From: Oscillospiraceae bacterium
Lineage (GTDB): Bacteria; Bacillota; Clostridia; UBA1381; UBA9506
NCBI GenBank assembly: GCA_015068615.1
Contig: SVKE01000009.1
Location: 1-35,642, forward strand
Direction of reading: 5' to 3'
DNA length: 35,642 nt
Shown here: piece by piece, positions 9,619 through 18,845 of the stretch
How positions within the stretch are numbered: the first letter of the stretch is position 1
Layout of the letters: each line of letters starts with the position of its first letter
Translations under genes and position numbers: made by a program
The notes under the pieces: generated by a model
What the model saw: only the letters and a program-made list of their open reading frames with translations
Database searches by the model: none
What the model was told of the DNA's origin: nothing

Positions 9619-10380
9619 TCATTGTATCCCAAAAAATTGCTTTCCGTTTTCATAGGTGATGCGAGCGGCCTCCTCAACGGAAATACCCTTGATTTCTGCC
9701 AGTTTTTCACATACAAATCGCACCAGGGAGCTATCATTTCGCTCGCCGCGGTGAGGCTCCGGTGTAAGATAGGGGCTGTCGGTTTCAATCAAAAGCCTCT
9801 CCATCGGCACGATTTCTGCCACCTCTCTTGCCCGTTTTCCGTTTTTAAAGGTAAGCGGGCCGGCAAAAGAAATATAAAAACCCATGTCCAAAAGCTCCCT
9901 CGCCATTTCCGCGCTGCCGGAATAACAATGGAGAACGCCACGATGGTAGCCGACACGCTTTATCATCTCCATGGTATCTGCGTGAGCATCCCGGTCATGG
10001 ATAATATATGGCAGGTCTAGCTCCCGAGCCAGTTCAAGCTGGCGCAGAAACCATTTCTTCTGCAACTCCCTGGGCGCATTATCATAATAATAATCAAGGC
10101 CAATCTCGCCGATGGCCACCACCTTTTCTAAAGCAGCCAGCTGCTTTAGAGTTTCCATATCCGCCTCCGTCAGCGTCTCAACCTCATGAGGATGTACGCC
10201 CACGGCGGCATAGATGAAGTCATACTTTTCAGAAAGTGCCACGCTCTCTTTTGAGCTTGCCATATCCGCACCAATGTTCACCGCCAGCGTCACACCGCTT
10301 GCATAAACCTTTTCTATCACCTGATCGCGATCTTCATTAAACCGCTCGTCATCTAGGTGTGTATGTGTATCAAACAGCAT
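9619..10380 (-). CDS. TatD family metal-dependent hydrolase
   Basis: MLFDTHTHLDDERF, VGVHPHE, GEIGLDYYYDNAP, LIETDSPYLTPEPHRGERND. Confidence 0.95.
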   Translation of the reverse strand: MLFDTHTHLDDERFNEDRDQVIEKVYASGVTLAVNIGADMASSKESVALSEKYDFIYAAVGVHPHEVETLTEADMETLKQLAALEKVVAIGEIGLDYYYDNAPRELQKKWFLRQLELARELDLPYIIHDRDAHADTMEMIKRVGYHRGVLHCYSGSAEMARELLDMGFYISFAGPLTFKNGKRAREVAEIVPMERLLIETDSPYLTPEPHRGERNDSSLVRFVCEKLAEIKGISVEEAARITYENGKQFFGIQ

Positions 10381-10391
10381 AAAATCCCTTC

Positions 10392-10868
10392 CTAGTCCTG
10401 TGTATAACCGATATCCTCCGGCAATCCCTCTGCAGCGGCCGCCGTGGTGGCAAGCACATCGCAGCGTTCGTTTTCCGGATGTCCGTCATGGCCCTTCACC
10501 CAATGAAGAGTCACTGTATGCCGCGCCAAAAGTGGAAGCAGCTGCTCCCATAAATCCACATTTAAGGCCGGATCCTTATTGCTCTTTAGCCAGTTGTTTT
10601 TCTTCCAGCCATATACCCAGCCCTGATTCACCGCGTCCACCACATATTTGCTGTCGCTGTAGAGCTCCACGCGGCAAGGCTCCTTTAGGCGCTCCAGTCC
10701 GCGAATCACCGCGAGGATTTCCATGCGATTGTTGGTGGTCAGCCGATAACCGCCGGACAGCTCCAGCGTGTGCGCACCGTAACGCAAAAGAGTGCCCCAG
10801 CCGCCGGGGCCGGGATTGCCGGAACAGGCGCCATCTGTAAAAAGCTCTACGGTTTTTTGCTCACTCAT
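10392..10868 (-). CDS. rnhA: Ribonuclease HI
   Basis: ELFTDGACSGNPGPGGWGTLLRYG, TTNNRMEILAVIRGLE, SDSKYVVDAVNQGW, WVKGHDGHPENERCD. Start taken at MSEQKTVELF. Confidence 0.96.
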   Translation of the reverse strand: MSEQKTVELFTDGACSGNPGPGGWGTLLRYGAHTLELSGGYRLTTNNRMEILAVIRGLERLKEPCRVELYSDSKYVVDAVNQGWVYGWKKNNWLKSNKDPALNVDLWEQLLPLLARHTVTLHWVKGHDGHPENERCDVLATTAAAAEGLPEDIGYTQD

Positions 10869-11826
10869 CCAGTTCCTCCAGACGCTTAACAATCATTGTC
10901 ACAAGCTGTTTTTCAATAGCTTCGGCAGAAAGCTCTGTCACAAAGCCGGCAGCACATGCATGTCCGCCGCCACCGAATTCTGCTGCCAAATGTGCCACAT
11001 TTATATTTTCCTTACAGCGCAGACTGATTTTCAGCCTGTCTGAATCCTTCTCCTTAATAATCGCACTGACCAAGACGCCTTCAATGGAGAGCACCGTGTT
11101 CGGGAGCTCCTCCACCTCCTCATGGGCCAGATGAAAGGCCTCAAGAAGGCTGTCGGGACAAAAAAGAACGGCCACCCTTCCCTGTGCGTGGAGACGGACG
11201 CGTTCTGCCAGTGCACCGGTGAATTTCAGCTTATCAAGCTTCACCGTGTCGTACAGCCGCCGCGTTATCGCCCGCTGATCCAGTCCGCGGGATATAAGCT
11301 CCGCCGCTATGGTAAAGGTCTTTGCCGTTACATTGGAATATTTAAAATGACCGGTATCGGTAGAGATACCTGTGTATAACGCTGTCACTGCTGCGTCCGG
11401 CAGCGCAGGCAGCAGGGAAAGCGCCACATCATACACAAGCTCTGCACAGGCCGCAGCGTCGGGGTCTGAATAATATACATCCCCAAAGGGCGCATCGGCA
11501 CAGTGATGATCCAGCACAAGCCGTAAGCCGATGGCCTGATACAAATCCTTTAGCTCTCCCAAACGATTTGCAGCGCCACAGTCAAGCGCCAGTGCCACAT
11601 CAAAATCCGACGCGTCTCCCCTCAGGCTGTAGCCATCATTTAAAAAGGAAAAACGTTCGGGAATGTCTGTTTCCAGAAACAGTACTGCCTGCTTGCCCAA
11701 GGCGGTCAGCACCGCCTTCATGGCAAAAGAGGATCCCAGCGCATCACCATCAGGATTTGTATGGGTAAAAATTGCAATGCGCTCTGCCTGCTTTAAGGCC
11801 TTTTTAATCTCCTGCAGCTGTTCCAA
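10861..11826 (-). CDS. nrnA: DHH/DHHA1 family phosphoesterase (NrnA-like oligoribonuclease/pAp phosphatase)
   Basis: IFTHTNPDGDALGSS, LDHH, C-terminal GGGGHACAAGF. Start uncertain: ORF opens at 11925 and would overlap rbfA; a downstream TTG is plausible. Confidence 0.87.
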   Translation of the reverse strand: MEQLQEIKKALKQAERIAIFTHTNPDGDALGSSFAMKAVLTALGKQAVLFLETDIPERFSFLNDGYSLRGDASDFDVALALDCGAANRLGELKDLYQAIGLRLVLDHHCADAPFGDVYYSDPDAAACAELVYDVALSLLPALPDAAVTALYTGISTDTGHFKYSNVTAKTFTIAAELISRGLDQRAITRRLYDTVKLDKLKFTGALAERVRLHAQGRVAVLFCPDSLLEAFHLAHEEVEELPNTVLSIEGVLVSAIIKEKDSDRLKISLRCKENINVAHLAAEFGGGGHACAAGFVTELSAEAIEKQLVTMIVKRLEELDE

Positions 11827-11854
11827 GTTCCTCCATCCTTCCTGCCGCGACTGG

Positions 11855-12199
11855 TTATTCGTTTCGTGTCTTGCGTAAAAGCTCTGTAATTCTTGCACCA
11901 TGCTCAATGGAGCGGTCAAGCTCAAAAACCGGCTCCGGCGTGTGGCGCAGCTTTAATCGGTTGCCGATTTCTCTGCGCACATAGCCTGCCGATTTTTTTA
12001 GAGCCGTCAGCGCGTCCTTTTGAACGCCCTCGTCTCCCATCACACTTACATAAATTTTCGCATAGCGCAAATCCGGCGTGACATTCACCGCCACAACGCT
12101 GGTCATGACAGGAATGCGCGGATCCTTCATATTTCTGATAATATCGGACAGTTCCTTTTTAAATTCTTCATTAATTCTGCCCAGTCTGTTTGCACTCAC
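11855..12199 (-). CDS. rbfA: Ribosome-binding factor A
   Basis: RLGRINEEFKKELSDIIRNMKDPRI, DLRYAKIYVSVMG; position after infB. Confidence 0.95.
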   Translation of the reverse strand: MSANRLGRINEEFKKELSDIIRNMKDPRIPVMTSVVAVNVTPDLRYAKIYVSVMGDEGVQKDALTALKKSAGYVRREIGNRLKLRHTPEPVFELDRSIEHGARITELLRKTRNE

Positions 12200-12236
12200 G
12201 GTATATCCTCTCCGTTTTCTTTGGTTTGCAGGCTAC

Positions 12237-14507
12237 TTATTTTTCCACCTCAACCATCTTAAAGCCTTCTACAATGTCGCCTTCTTTAATGTCGTTAAAG
12301 TTTTCAATGCCAAGGCCGCATTCATAGCCCGAATTGACCTCTTTCACATCATCCTTAAAGCGCTTTAAGGAGGCAAGCTTTCCCTCGTGAACCACAATAC
12401 CGTCACGCACCAAACGCACCTGCGTATTGCGGGCGATGGTGCCGTCTAACACATAGCAGCCGGCAATGGTGCCCACGCCGGAAACCTTAAAGGTCTGGCG
12501 GATTTCTGCATGACCGGTCACCTCTTCGCGGTAGGTGGGTTCAAGCATACCCTTCATGGCAGCCTCAATTTCTTCAATGGCATTATAAATAACGCGGTAC
12601 AGACGCACATCCACGCCCTGCCGCTCAGCGCTGGCTGCAGCACCCGGGTCAGGACGCACATTAAAGCCCACGATAATGGCATTAGAAGCAAAGGCCAGCA
12701 TCACATCAGATTCGCGAATGGCACCCACACCGCCGTGAATGACCTTAACGCGTACTTCCTCATTAGACAGCTTTTCTAAAGACTGACGAACGGCCTCCAC
12801 CGAGCCCTGTACATCTGCCTTTACTATGATATTCAGTTCCTTTACCTGGCCTTCCTTAATTCTGTCAAACAAATCGTCCAGCGTCACAGCGGTGTGCGCC
12901 TTGATGCGCTCTTCTTTAAGCTGCTGCTTTCTGTTCTCCACAACTGTTTTACCCAGGCGCTCGTCCTCAATGACGTAGAACAAATCACCGCCATCCGGCG
13001 TTTCGGAAAGGCCTGTGATTTCTGCCGGCACAGATGGGGCAGCCTTTTTAATCTTTCTGCCCTTATCATCCAGCATGGCACGCACATGGCCGATAGCCGT
13101 GCCGGCAAGGACAATGTCGCCAACCTTTAAGGTGCCGTTTTGCACCAGCACCGTAGCCACGGGGCCGCGGCCCTTATCCAAACGGGACTCAATGACCGTA
13201 CCCTTTGCCTTGCGGTTGGGATTGGCCTTTAGGTCTCGCATCTCAGCAACCAAAAGCACCATCTCAAGCAGGCCCTCAATGTTCAGCTTCTGCTTGGCAG
13301 AAACCTCTACACAAATGGTGTCGCCACCCCATTCCTCGGGGATCAGACCATGCTCGGTCAAATCCTGCTTGATGCGGTCGGGATTGGCGCCCTCTTTATC
13401 AATTTTATTAATCGCTACAATGATGCTGACATTGGCAGCCTTGGCATGGTTGATGGCCTCTATGGTCTGAGGCATAACGCCGTCATCGGCTGCTACCACT
13501 AAAATGGCAATATCCGTTACCTGTGCACCTCTGGCACGCATCGCCGTAAAGGCCTCGTGACCCGGTGTATCTAAAAACGTAATCTTTTTATCATGAATCC
13601 GCACACGATGTGCACCAATATGCTGGGTGATGCCGCCAGCCTCTGTATCTGTTACGTTGGTGCTGCGGATGGCATCCAGCAATGAGGTTTTACCATGGTC
13701 TACGTGACCCATAACCACCACAACTGGCGAACGGGGCTCTAAATCCTCAGGCTTATCCTCTTCCTCTGCCAAGAGAATTTCCTCGGCAGTCAAAATGATT
13801 TCCTGCTCTACAATAGCGCCCATATCTTCTGCAATCAGGGAAGCCACATCAAATTCAATGGTTTGGTTAATGGCTGCCATAATCCCCAGAGTCATCAGTT
13901 TTTTAATGATTTCTGTAGGAGAAACGCCCATGCGGGAAGCAAATTCACCCACAGAGATTTCATTGGGGATTAAAACCTTTTTCTTTTCCTTTTTTACCTT
14001 CTGCTCTTTAACAGGCGGAGTCTTAATTTTAGCGGTCACGTTGTTGTCCCGGTGACGGTTCGCACCCTTTTTCAGCTTTTGCTTTTTCACGCCGTCCTCT
14101 GACACATTGGTGGGTACCAGCTCCTCCAGCTTCTCGGTATCCATTTTATTGACATCAACAACCGTCTGTCTTGTATCTACATGGCGGACCTTCCGCTTAA
14201 TAGGCTCATCGGAAAGGGGCTCAGCTTCAACAACAGGCTCTGCTTCCGTTGCAGCCGTCTCGCCGCCCTTCTTCTTTGCCTTCTTCGGCTTTTCCGGCTC
14301 TGCTGCTTTCTCTCTTCCGAAAACAGGAATTTCCACAGCCTTATCAAAACGCTGGGTGAAAACCTCAAATATAATATCGAGCTGATCCTCCTCCAGCACG
14401 CTCATATGATTTTTAATCACATAGCCGTACTCACCTAAAAGCGCAATCAACTCCTTTGAATTTGTGTCCAGCACCTTGGCCAGCTCATGTACTCTCACCT
14501 TTGTCAT
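12237..14507 (-). CDS. infB: Translation initiation factor IF-2
   Basis: [54 protein letters not shown]. Start at [13 protein letters not shown] preceded by GGAGGTGTGG; the ORF track's 45-aa N-terminal extension is probably not translated. Confidence 0.97.
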   Translation of the reverse strand: MTKVRVHELAKVLDTNSKELIALLGEYGYVIKNHMSVLEEDQLDIIFEVFTQRFDKAVEIPVFGREKAAEPEKPKKAKKKGGETAATEAEPVVEAEPLSDEPIKRKVRHVDTRQTVVDVNKMDTEKLEELVPTNVSEDGVKKQKLKKGANRHRDNNVTAKIKTPPVKEQKVKKEKKKVLIPNEISVGEFASRMGVSPTEIIKKLMTLGIMAAINQTIEFDVASLIAEDMGAIVEQEIILTAEEILLAEEEDKPEDLEPRSPVVVVMGHVDHGKTSLLDAIRSTNVTDTEAGGITQHIGAHRVRIHDKKITFLDTPGHEAFTAMRARGAQVTDIAILVVAADDGVMPQTIEAINHAKAANVSIIVAINKIDKEGANPDRIKQDLTEHGLIPEEWGGDTICVEVSAKQKLNIEGLLEMVLLVAEMRDLKANPNRKAKGTVIESRLDKGRGPVATVLVQNGTLKVGDIVLAGTAIGHVRAMLDDKGRKIKKAAPSVPAEITGLSETPDGGDLFYVIEDERLGKTVVENRKQQLKEERIKAHTAVTLDDLFDRIKEGQVKELNIIVKADVQGSVEAVRQSLEKLSNEEVRVKVIHGGVGAIRESDVMLAFASNAIIVGFNVRPDPGAAASAERQGVDVRLYRVIYNAIEEIEAAMKGMLEPTYREEVTGHAEIRQTFKVSGVGTIAGCYVLDGTIARNTQVRLVRDGIVVHEGKLASLKRFKDDVKEVNSGYECGLGIENFNDIKEGDIVEGFKMVEVEK

Positions 14508-14571
14508 GCATCCACACCTCCGAAATATTACGCGGCGCCGAATGGAATTCCAATCCCCGCTGCTGTGCCCT

Positions 14572-14862
14572 TTACTCCTCGGGACTTCCTTTTTCTGTAC
14601 CCAAAAGCGCCAACTGCTTTCCCAGCATGTCATATACCTCACGGCTTACCTGCTGCCGAAAGGCTCTGTCCAACCGCCTTTGCTTCACCAGCTTTTCATA
14701 GCAGGCCGGGTCCTTGCAAAGATACGCACCGCGTCCTGCAGCTTTGCCGGTAACGTCTAAGGAGATGCCCTCCCCGTTTCTGACCACCCGCAAAAGCTGA
14801 TGCTTTAAAAACTTTTGTCCGCAGCTGATACATTCCCTGACGGGCTCGTGTACAGACCTCAT
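14572..14862 (-). CDS. ylxR: YlxR family protein (DUF448; RnpM)
   Basis: [51 protein letters not shown]; between nusA and infB. Confidence 0.93.
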   Translation of the reverse strand: MRSVHEPVRECISCGQKFLKHQLLRVVRNGEGISLDVTGKAAGRGAYLCKDPACYEKLVKQRRLDRAFRQQVSREVYDMLGKQLALLGTEKGSPEE

Positions 14863-14870
14863 AGTATTCC

Positions 14871-15898
14871 CTATTCCTCCGGTTTTATGTCAATTTTCCA
14901 GCCTGTCAGCTTGGCTGCCAGGCGGGCGTTCTGGCCCGATTTGCCGATTGCCAGCGACAGCTGATGCGCCGGCACAATGACGTGCGCGGCATGCGCCTCT
15001 TCATCAACCGTCACGCTGATGACCTCCGAGGGACTGAGCGCCTCCTCGATGAAGCGAACCGGATCCTCAAAATATTTAACAATATCTATTTTTTCCCCAT
15101 TAAGCTCATCGCATACATACTGCACACGTGCGCCCTTCGGGCCCACGCAGGAGCCCACTGCATCTACGTTGGGGTCCGTGCTGGTTACGGATATTTTGCT
15201 TCTCATACCGGCCTCACGTGCAATGGTTTTCAGCTCCACAACGCCGGTCGAAAGCTCCGGCACCTCCTGCTCAAACAGGCGGCGCACCAAACCGGGATGA
15301 CTTCTTGATAAGGAAAGCTTGGGCCCTCACGGGTGGATTTCACACCCACTACATAAAACTTCATGCGCGCACCGGGCCGGTAGACCTCCCCATTTATCTG
15401 CTCGTTTAAAGGCATTTCCGCATCCTTTTCGTCATCTAGGCGAACAACGACAGCATGCTTATCCACCTTGGTGATCAGGCCACTGATTAAGGTGCCGTCC
15501 TTATCCCGATAGTATTCATAGGCGTATTCATTTTCTGCCTCGTTGATGCGCTGTACAACAACCTGCTTGGCGGTCTGTGCCGCAATACGACCGAAGTCCT
15601 TCGGAATAATTTCAATAGGCACAACATCGCCCGCCTGATATGTAGCATCTATTTTTTGGGCCTCTGATAGCTCCATCTCCGTTTGCGGATCCGTCACTTC
15701 TTCCACCACTGTCTTTTTCTGCACCAGCTGCACTGCACCCGTTTCTCGGTCAATAGACGCCTCTACATTCTGCAAGTGACCGTAATTCTTTTTATAAGCC
15801 GCCAACAGGGCTTTTTCAATAGCCTCTAAAATGACTTCCCGGTCAATATTTTTGCTGGCTGACAGCTCTGTTAATGCAGACAAAAATTCCTGATTCAT
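14871..15898 (-). CDS. nusA: Transcription termination/antitermination factor NusA, split by a 1-nt frameshift near 15320
   Basis: ORF 15230-15898 encodes NTD+S1 ([31 protein letters not shown]); ORF 14871-15290 encodes the KH region ([33 protein letters not shown]). Joining the frames gives [25 protein letters not shown]. Confidence 0.93.
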
Positions 15899-15968
15899 GC
15901 TCTTATGACCTCCACATCATAATTCCCCGCCCGCGCAGCACGCAAAAGGCACTGCTCTTACCGGACTG

Positions 15969-16430
15969 TTAAAATATCACAGCCAATCGTACTGAAACCG
16001 TTTTAGAAAGCGGAATCTCCATGGCTTTACCTTCATAATTCAAAAAGATGGTCTCATCTTTAAAATCCTTTAATTCTGCCGTAAAATCCTTGAGCCCTTC
16101 CATAGGGCCATACAGCTTCACATCCACCTGATGACCAATGTAACGTAAAAAATCCGACGGGCGCTTGAGCTGGCGGTCAAGGCCGGCGGAGGAAACCTCT
16201 AAGGAATAGGCCGTGGGAATGGGATCCCGCTCGTCCAGCTTTTCAGAAAGCGCCACGCTGACCGCTTCACAGTCATCAATGGAAACGCCCCCCTCTTTAT
16301 CAATATACACCCGCAGAACGTTGGTTTTTCCTTCTTTCTTAAATTCCACATCCCATACAGAAAGGCCTAAGGATGCGCAAAGCGGCTCTGTCATCGTTAA
16401 AACAAGCTGCTCGGTTTTTGAATATGCCAT
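15969..16430 (-). CDS. rimP: Ribosome maturation factor RimP
   Basis: VWDVEFKKEGKTNVLRVYIDKEGGVSIDDCEAVS, YSLEVSSAGLDRQLKRPSDF. Confidence 0.95.
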   Translation of the reverse strand: MAYSKTEQLVLTMTEPLCASLGLSVWDVEFKKEGKTNVLRVYIDKEGGVSIDDCEAVSVALSEKLDERDPIPTAYSLEVSSAGLDRQLKRPSDFLRYIGHQVDVKLYGPMEGLKDFTAELKDFKDETIFLNYEGKAMEIPLSKTVSVRLAVIF

Positions 16431-16473
16431 GCCCTTCTCCTTTTTTCCTTTTACAAAATTGGTATTACAATGC

Positions 16474-16503
16474 GAAAGAGTGGGAAATCAAGCCCACTCT
16501 TTC
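16474..16503. promoter_or_regulatory. Perfect 11-bp-stem hairpin just upstream of rimP
   Basis: GAAAGAGTGGG - 8 nt - CCCACTCTTTC, in the leader of the minus-strand rimP-nusA operon. Confidence 0.6.
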
Positions 16504-16513
16504 GAAAAGTTAC

Positions 16514-16648
16514 TTATGACAACGGAAGAAATTGCGCCAGCAATTTCAACACACCGTCACAACCTTGACATAAGGTTATGACAACGGAAGAAATTGCATC
16601 GCAATTCTAGTATTCTGCCACGACTCTATGAAAGAGTCCTGACAACCG
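16514..16648. repeat. Hairpin-rich direct repeat region upstream of rimP
   Basis: Exact 22-nt direct repeat TTATGACAACGGAAGAAATTGC at 16514-16535 and 16576-16597, each leading into a short hairpin, plus a degenerate TGACAACCG near 16640. Confidence 0.75.
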
Positions 16649-16738
16649 TTTGCAAGCACTTAGTACCAACACACAAACACATTCTGCCCTCAAGCGCTTC
16701 GCGCCCGATTACATATGTATTAATCCTCAAAGCGGGGA

Positions 16739-17008
16739 TTATCTGTGGTTCGCAAAGCATTCACTGCAATACACCGGTCTGTCTTCCTTCGGCTCAAACG
16801 GAACCTGAGCCTCTTTGCCGCAATCAGCGCAAATAGCCGTGTGCATTTCTCTTGCCTGTCTTAAGCTGTTCTTTCTTGCGATTCTGCATTCCTTGCAGCG
16901 GGTGGGCTCATTTTCAAAACCCTTCTCTGCATAGAATTCCTGCTCGCCGGCTGTGAATACAAATTCTGCACCACAATCCTTACATGTCAATGTCTTGTCT
17001 TCGTACAT
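16739..17008 (-). CDS. Small zinc-ribbon protein (two pairs of CxxC motifs)
   Basis: CKDCGAEF, CKEC, CADCGKEAQVPF, YCSEC. Start at MYEDKTLTCKDCG. Confidence 0.85.
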   Translation of the reverse strand: MYEDKTLTCKDCGAEFVFTAGEQEFYAEKGFENEPTRCKECRIARKNSLRQAREMHTAICADCGKEAQVPFEPKEDRPVYCSECFANHR

Positions 17009-17091
17009 GTGTTTTCCCTCACTTTGATAATAAAAAATATATTTGTAAAAAGGAGCAAGCTCCCTCTTTACCGACATCCGGCAGAGCCCTG

Positions 17092-17820
17092 TTAATCCGT
17101 TTGTTTTTTTCGCAACAAATACTTTTCCAGCTTGCGCTTAATCCGCTGCAGCGCATTGTCGATTGACTTTGGATCCCTCTGCAGACATTCAGCGATTTTC
17201 CCGTAGGAAAGGCCGTTTAAATGATACATTAAAACCTTCGCTTCAAATTCTGATAATACCTTGTCAATCTGCCCTTCAATGCCAATGACATTTTCTTTTT
17301 CAATGACAATCTGCTCCGGATCGGTTTCGCCCTTTTCGCCCGCATAGCCCATATGCTCAAAAAAATACATTCCCGCTTCCGTTTTGTTCAGCGAAACATA
17401 GGTGTTAAGAGGCATATGCTTTTGGCGGGTAGCCGTTTTAACCGCCGTGATAATGTGCCTTGTGATACAAAGCTCGGCAAAGGTTTTAAAGCTGACCTTG
17501 CGTTCCGGCTTAAAGGCACGAATGGCCTTATAAAGACCAATCATTCCCTCCTGAATAACATCCTCACGATCGGCTCCCACCAAGAAATACGACTTGGAAC
17601 GAAGCTTAACAAAGCTTTTATACCGATTGACAATCAGCTCCATAGCCCGCGCATCACCCTTTTGAGCAGCGAATGCGAGCTCCTCTTCTGTAAGCTCCGT
17701 ACCGCCGGGCAACTGCTGTGTCAGGTCTGTAGACAAAACTTCCGGCACAACTGGAACCTCCTGCCAATTTATAAAGTCTTTGAGTCCATTATATTCTAAT
17801 GAAACGCGAAAGTCAAGCAA
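17092..17820 (-). CDS. sigH: RNA polymerase sigma factor SigH (sporulation sigma-H family)
   Basis: YKSFVKLRSKSYFLVGADREDVIQEGMIGLYKAIRAFKPERKVSFKTFAELCITRHIITAVKTATRQKHMPLN. Exact start uncertain. Confidence 0.92.
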   Translation of the reverse strand: MLDFRVSLEYNGLKDFINWQEVPVVPEVLSTDLTQQLPGGTELTEEELAFAAQKGDARAMELIVNRYKSFVKLRSKSYFLVGADREDVIQEGMIGLYKAIRAFKPERKVSFKTFAELCITRHIITAVKTATRQKHMPLNTYVSLNKTEAGMYFFEHMGYAGEKGETDPEQIVIEKENVIGIEGQIDKVLSEFEAKVLMYHLNGLSYGKIAECLQRDPKSIDNALQRIKRKLEKYLLRKKQTD

Positions 17821-17867
17821 AATTAAAATTTTTTTTAAATTTTTTAAATTTTTTTTTGCATTTTCTC

Positions 17868-17896
17868 TTGCATTCCTCGTCAGTCTGTGCTATAAT
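17868..17896 (+). promoter_or_regulatory. Sigma-A-type promoter for tRNA-Ser
   Basis: TTGCAT - 17 nt - TATAAT about 50 bp upstream of the tRNA. Confidence 0.7.
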
Positions 17897-17946
17897 CTTG
17901 TCTTGCGGGATGATTTTTTCCACTCCGCACATAATTAAATAAGTTT

Positions 17947-18038
17947 GGAGAGGTGGCTGAGCTGGCCTAAGGCGCACGATTGGAAATCGTGTAACGGCTA
18001 ATACCCGTTCGAGGGTTCGAATCCCTCCCTCTCCGCCA
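17947..18038 (+). tRNA. tRNA-Ser, anticodon GGA
   Basis: GGAGAGGTGGCTGAGC...CGATTGGAAATCG...long variable arm...GGGTTCGAATCCC...CTCTCCGCCA; encoded CCA. Confidence 0.97.
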
Positions 18039-18041
18039 AAG

Positions 18042-18079
18042 ATAACTGCATTGCCTTTAGGTGATGCGGTTATTTTTTT
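18042..18079 (+). terminator. Rho-independent terminator after tRNA-Ser
   Basis: AACTGCATTGCC TTTA GGTGATGCGGTT stem (GU pairs) followed by a T7 run. Confidence 0.8.
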
Positions 18080-18131
18080 GTGGGATTCGAACCCTGAGAG
18101 GGTTTTTGCGTAAAAAAACTTCTATTTGGCA

Positions 18132-18160
18132 TTGACAAAGCCCCTGAATACCGATATACT
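18132..18160 (+). promoter_or_regulatory. Sigma-A-type promoter
   Basis: TTGACA - 17 nt - TATACT. Confidence 0.6.
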
Positions 18161-18218
18161 TAGGTTACATCAGTTATATGATTCCCCGATGTCGTTTTGT
18201 CGTTTTATTTATTAAATA

Positions 18219-18247
18219 GGAAACTTTTGCTAATCCGCTGCGTCTAA
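18219..18247 (+). promoter_or_regulatory. Candidate ECF sigma-dependent promoter
   Basis: GGAAAC - 16 nt - CGTCTAA, matching the general ECF pattern (-35 GGAAC/TGAAAC-like, -10 CGTC). Confidence 0.5.
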
Positions 18248-18415
18248 GTAATATAAGGAGAGGCGAACGTTGAAGCCGAAGGCTATTAAACTGCAATGGC
18301 CATCACCAAGGAGGTCAACATCGACGGTGAATGGGGTGTTTTTAAAAAAATTGATATGCCGGACAGAACCATTGACTGTCTAAAATATTGCTATTACATG
18401 AAGGAGGCAGATGAT

Positions 18416-18697
18416 ATGACACAGATTTACTATAATCGTTTTATGATATTTGTGTTACCGGTCATCATTGGCCTACTGCTAGGCATTTGTCTTTGGAAAA
18501 TGAAGAGAACATATATATTATCGGGCCTAATGCTGCTTGTAGGTGTTGCTTGGTACTGTATCTTAGCTCATATCAACACGCACGGCAGCGAAGGTCCGGG
18601 GCTCTTGGCCTTGATGTATTCCTTAATGTCGCTTGCCTTTATAGTTATTGAAATAGTTAAATTTGCGGTAAGAACGTTAAAAGCGCGGAGCTTTTAA
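18416..18697 (+). CDS. Small hypothetical membrane protein
   Basis: ORF with about three hydrophobic segments; AAGGAGG at 18401-18407 points to ATG 18416 rather than the ORF-track start 18296. Confidence 0.6.
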   Translation: MTQIYYNRFMIFVLPVIIGLLLGICLWKMKRTYILSGLMLLVGVAWYCILAHINTHGSEGPGLLALMYSLMSLAFIVIEIVKFAVRTLKARSF

Positions 18698-18845
18698 CAT
18701 GCGCATAGACATTGCCATAGGTTTATGTATCGTATCCTAGCTTGTCGAATTTCTCTTATGTTTTAAGGTGCGAAAAAGGCACAGACCCACTTTAGCTGAT
18801 CTAGTAGAAAGCTTAGAATAAAAACTTTTGAAGGGAGTATATTAC

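Noticed and set aside
12510-14438. Plus-strand ORFs antisense to infB
   Set aside because: Shadow ORFs of a well-conserved gene with no recognisable domains.
14508-14642. 45-aa N-terminal extension of IF-2 in the ORF track
   Set aside because: The internal ATG at 14507 has a good Shine-Dalgarno and starts the conserved [13 protein letters not shown]; the extension is not IF-2-like.
16514-16597. CRISPR-like direct repeats
   Set aside because: Only two exact 22-nt copies, no further units, no cas genes.
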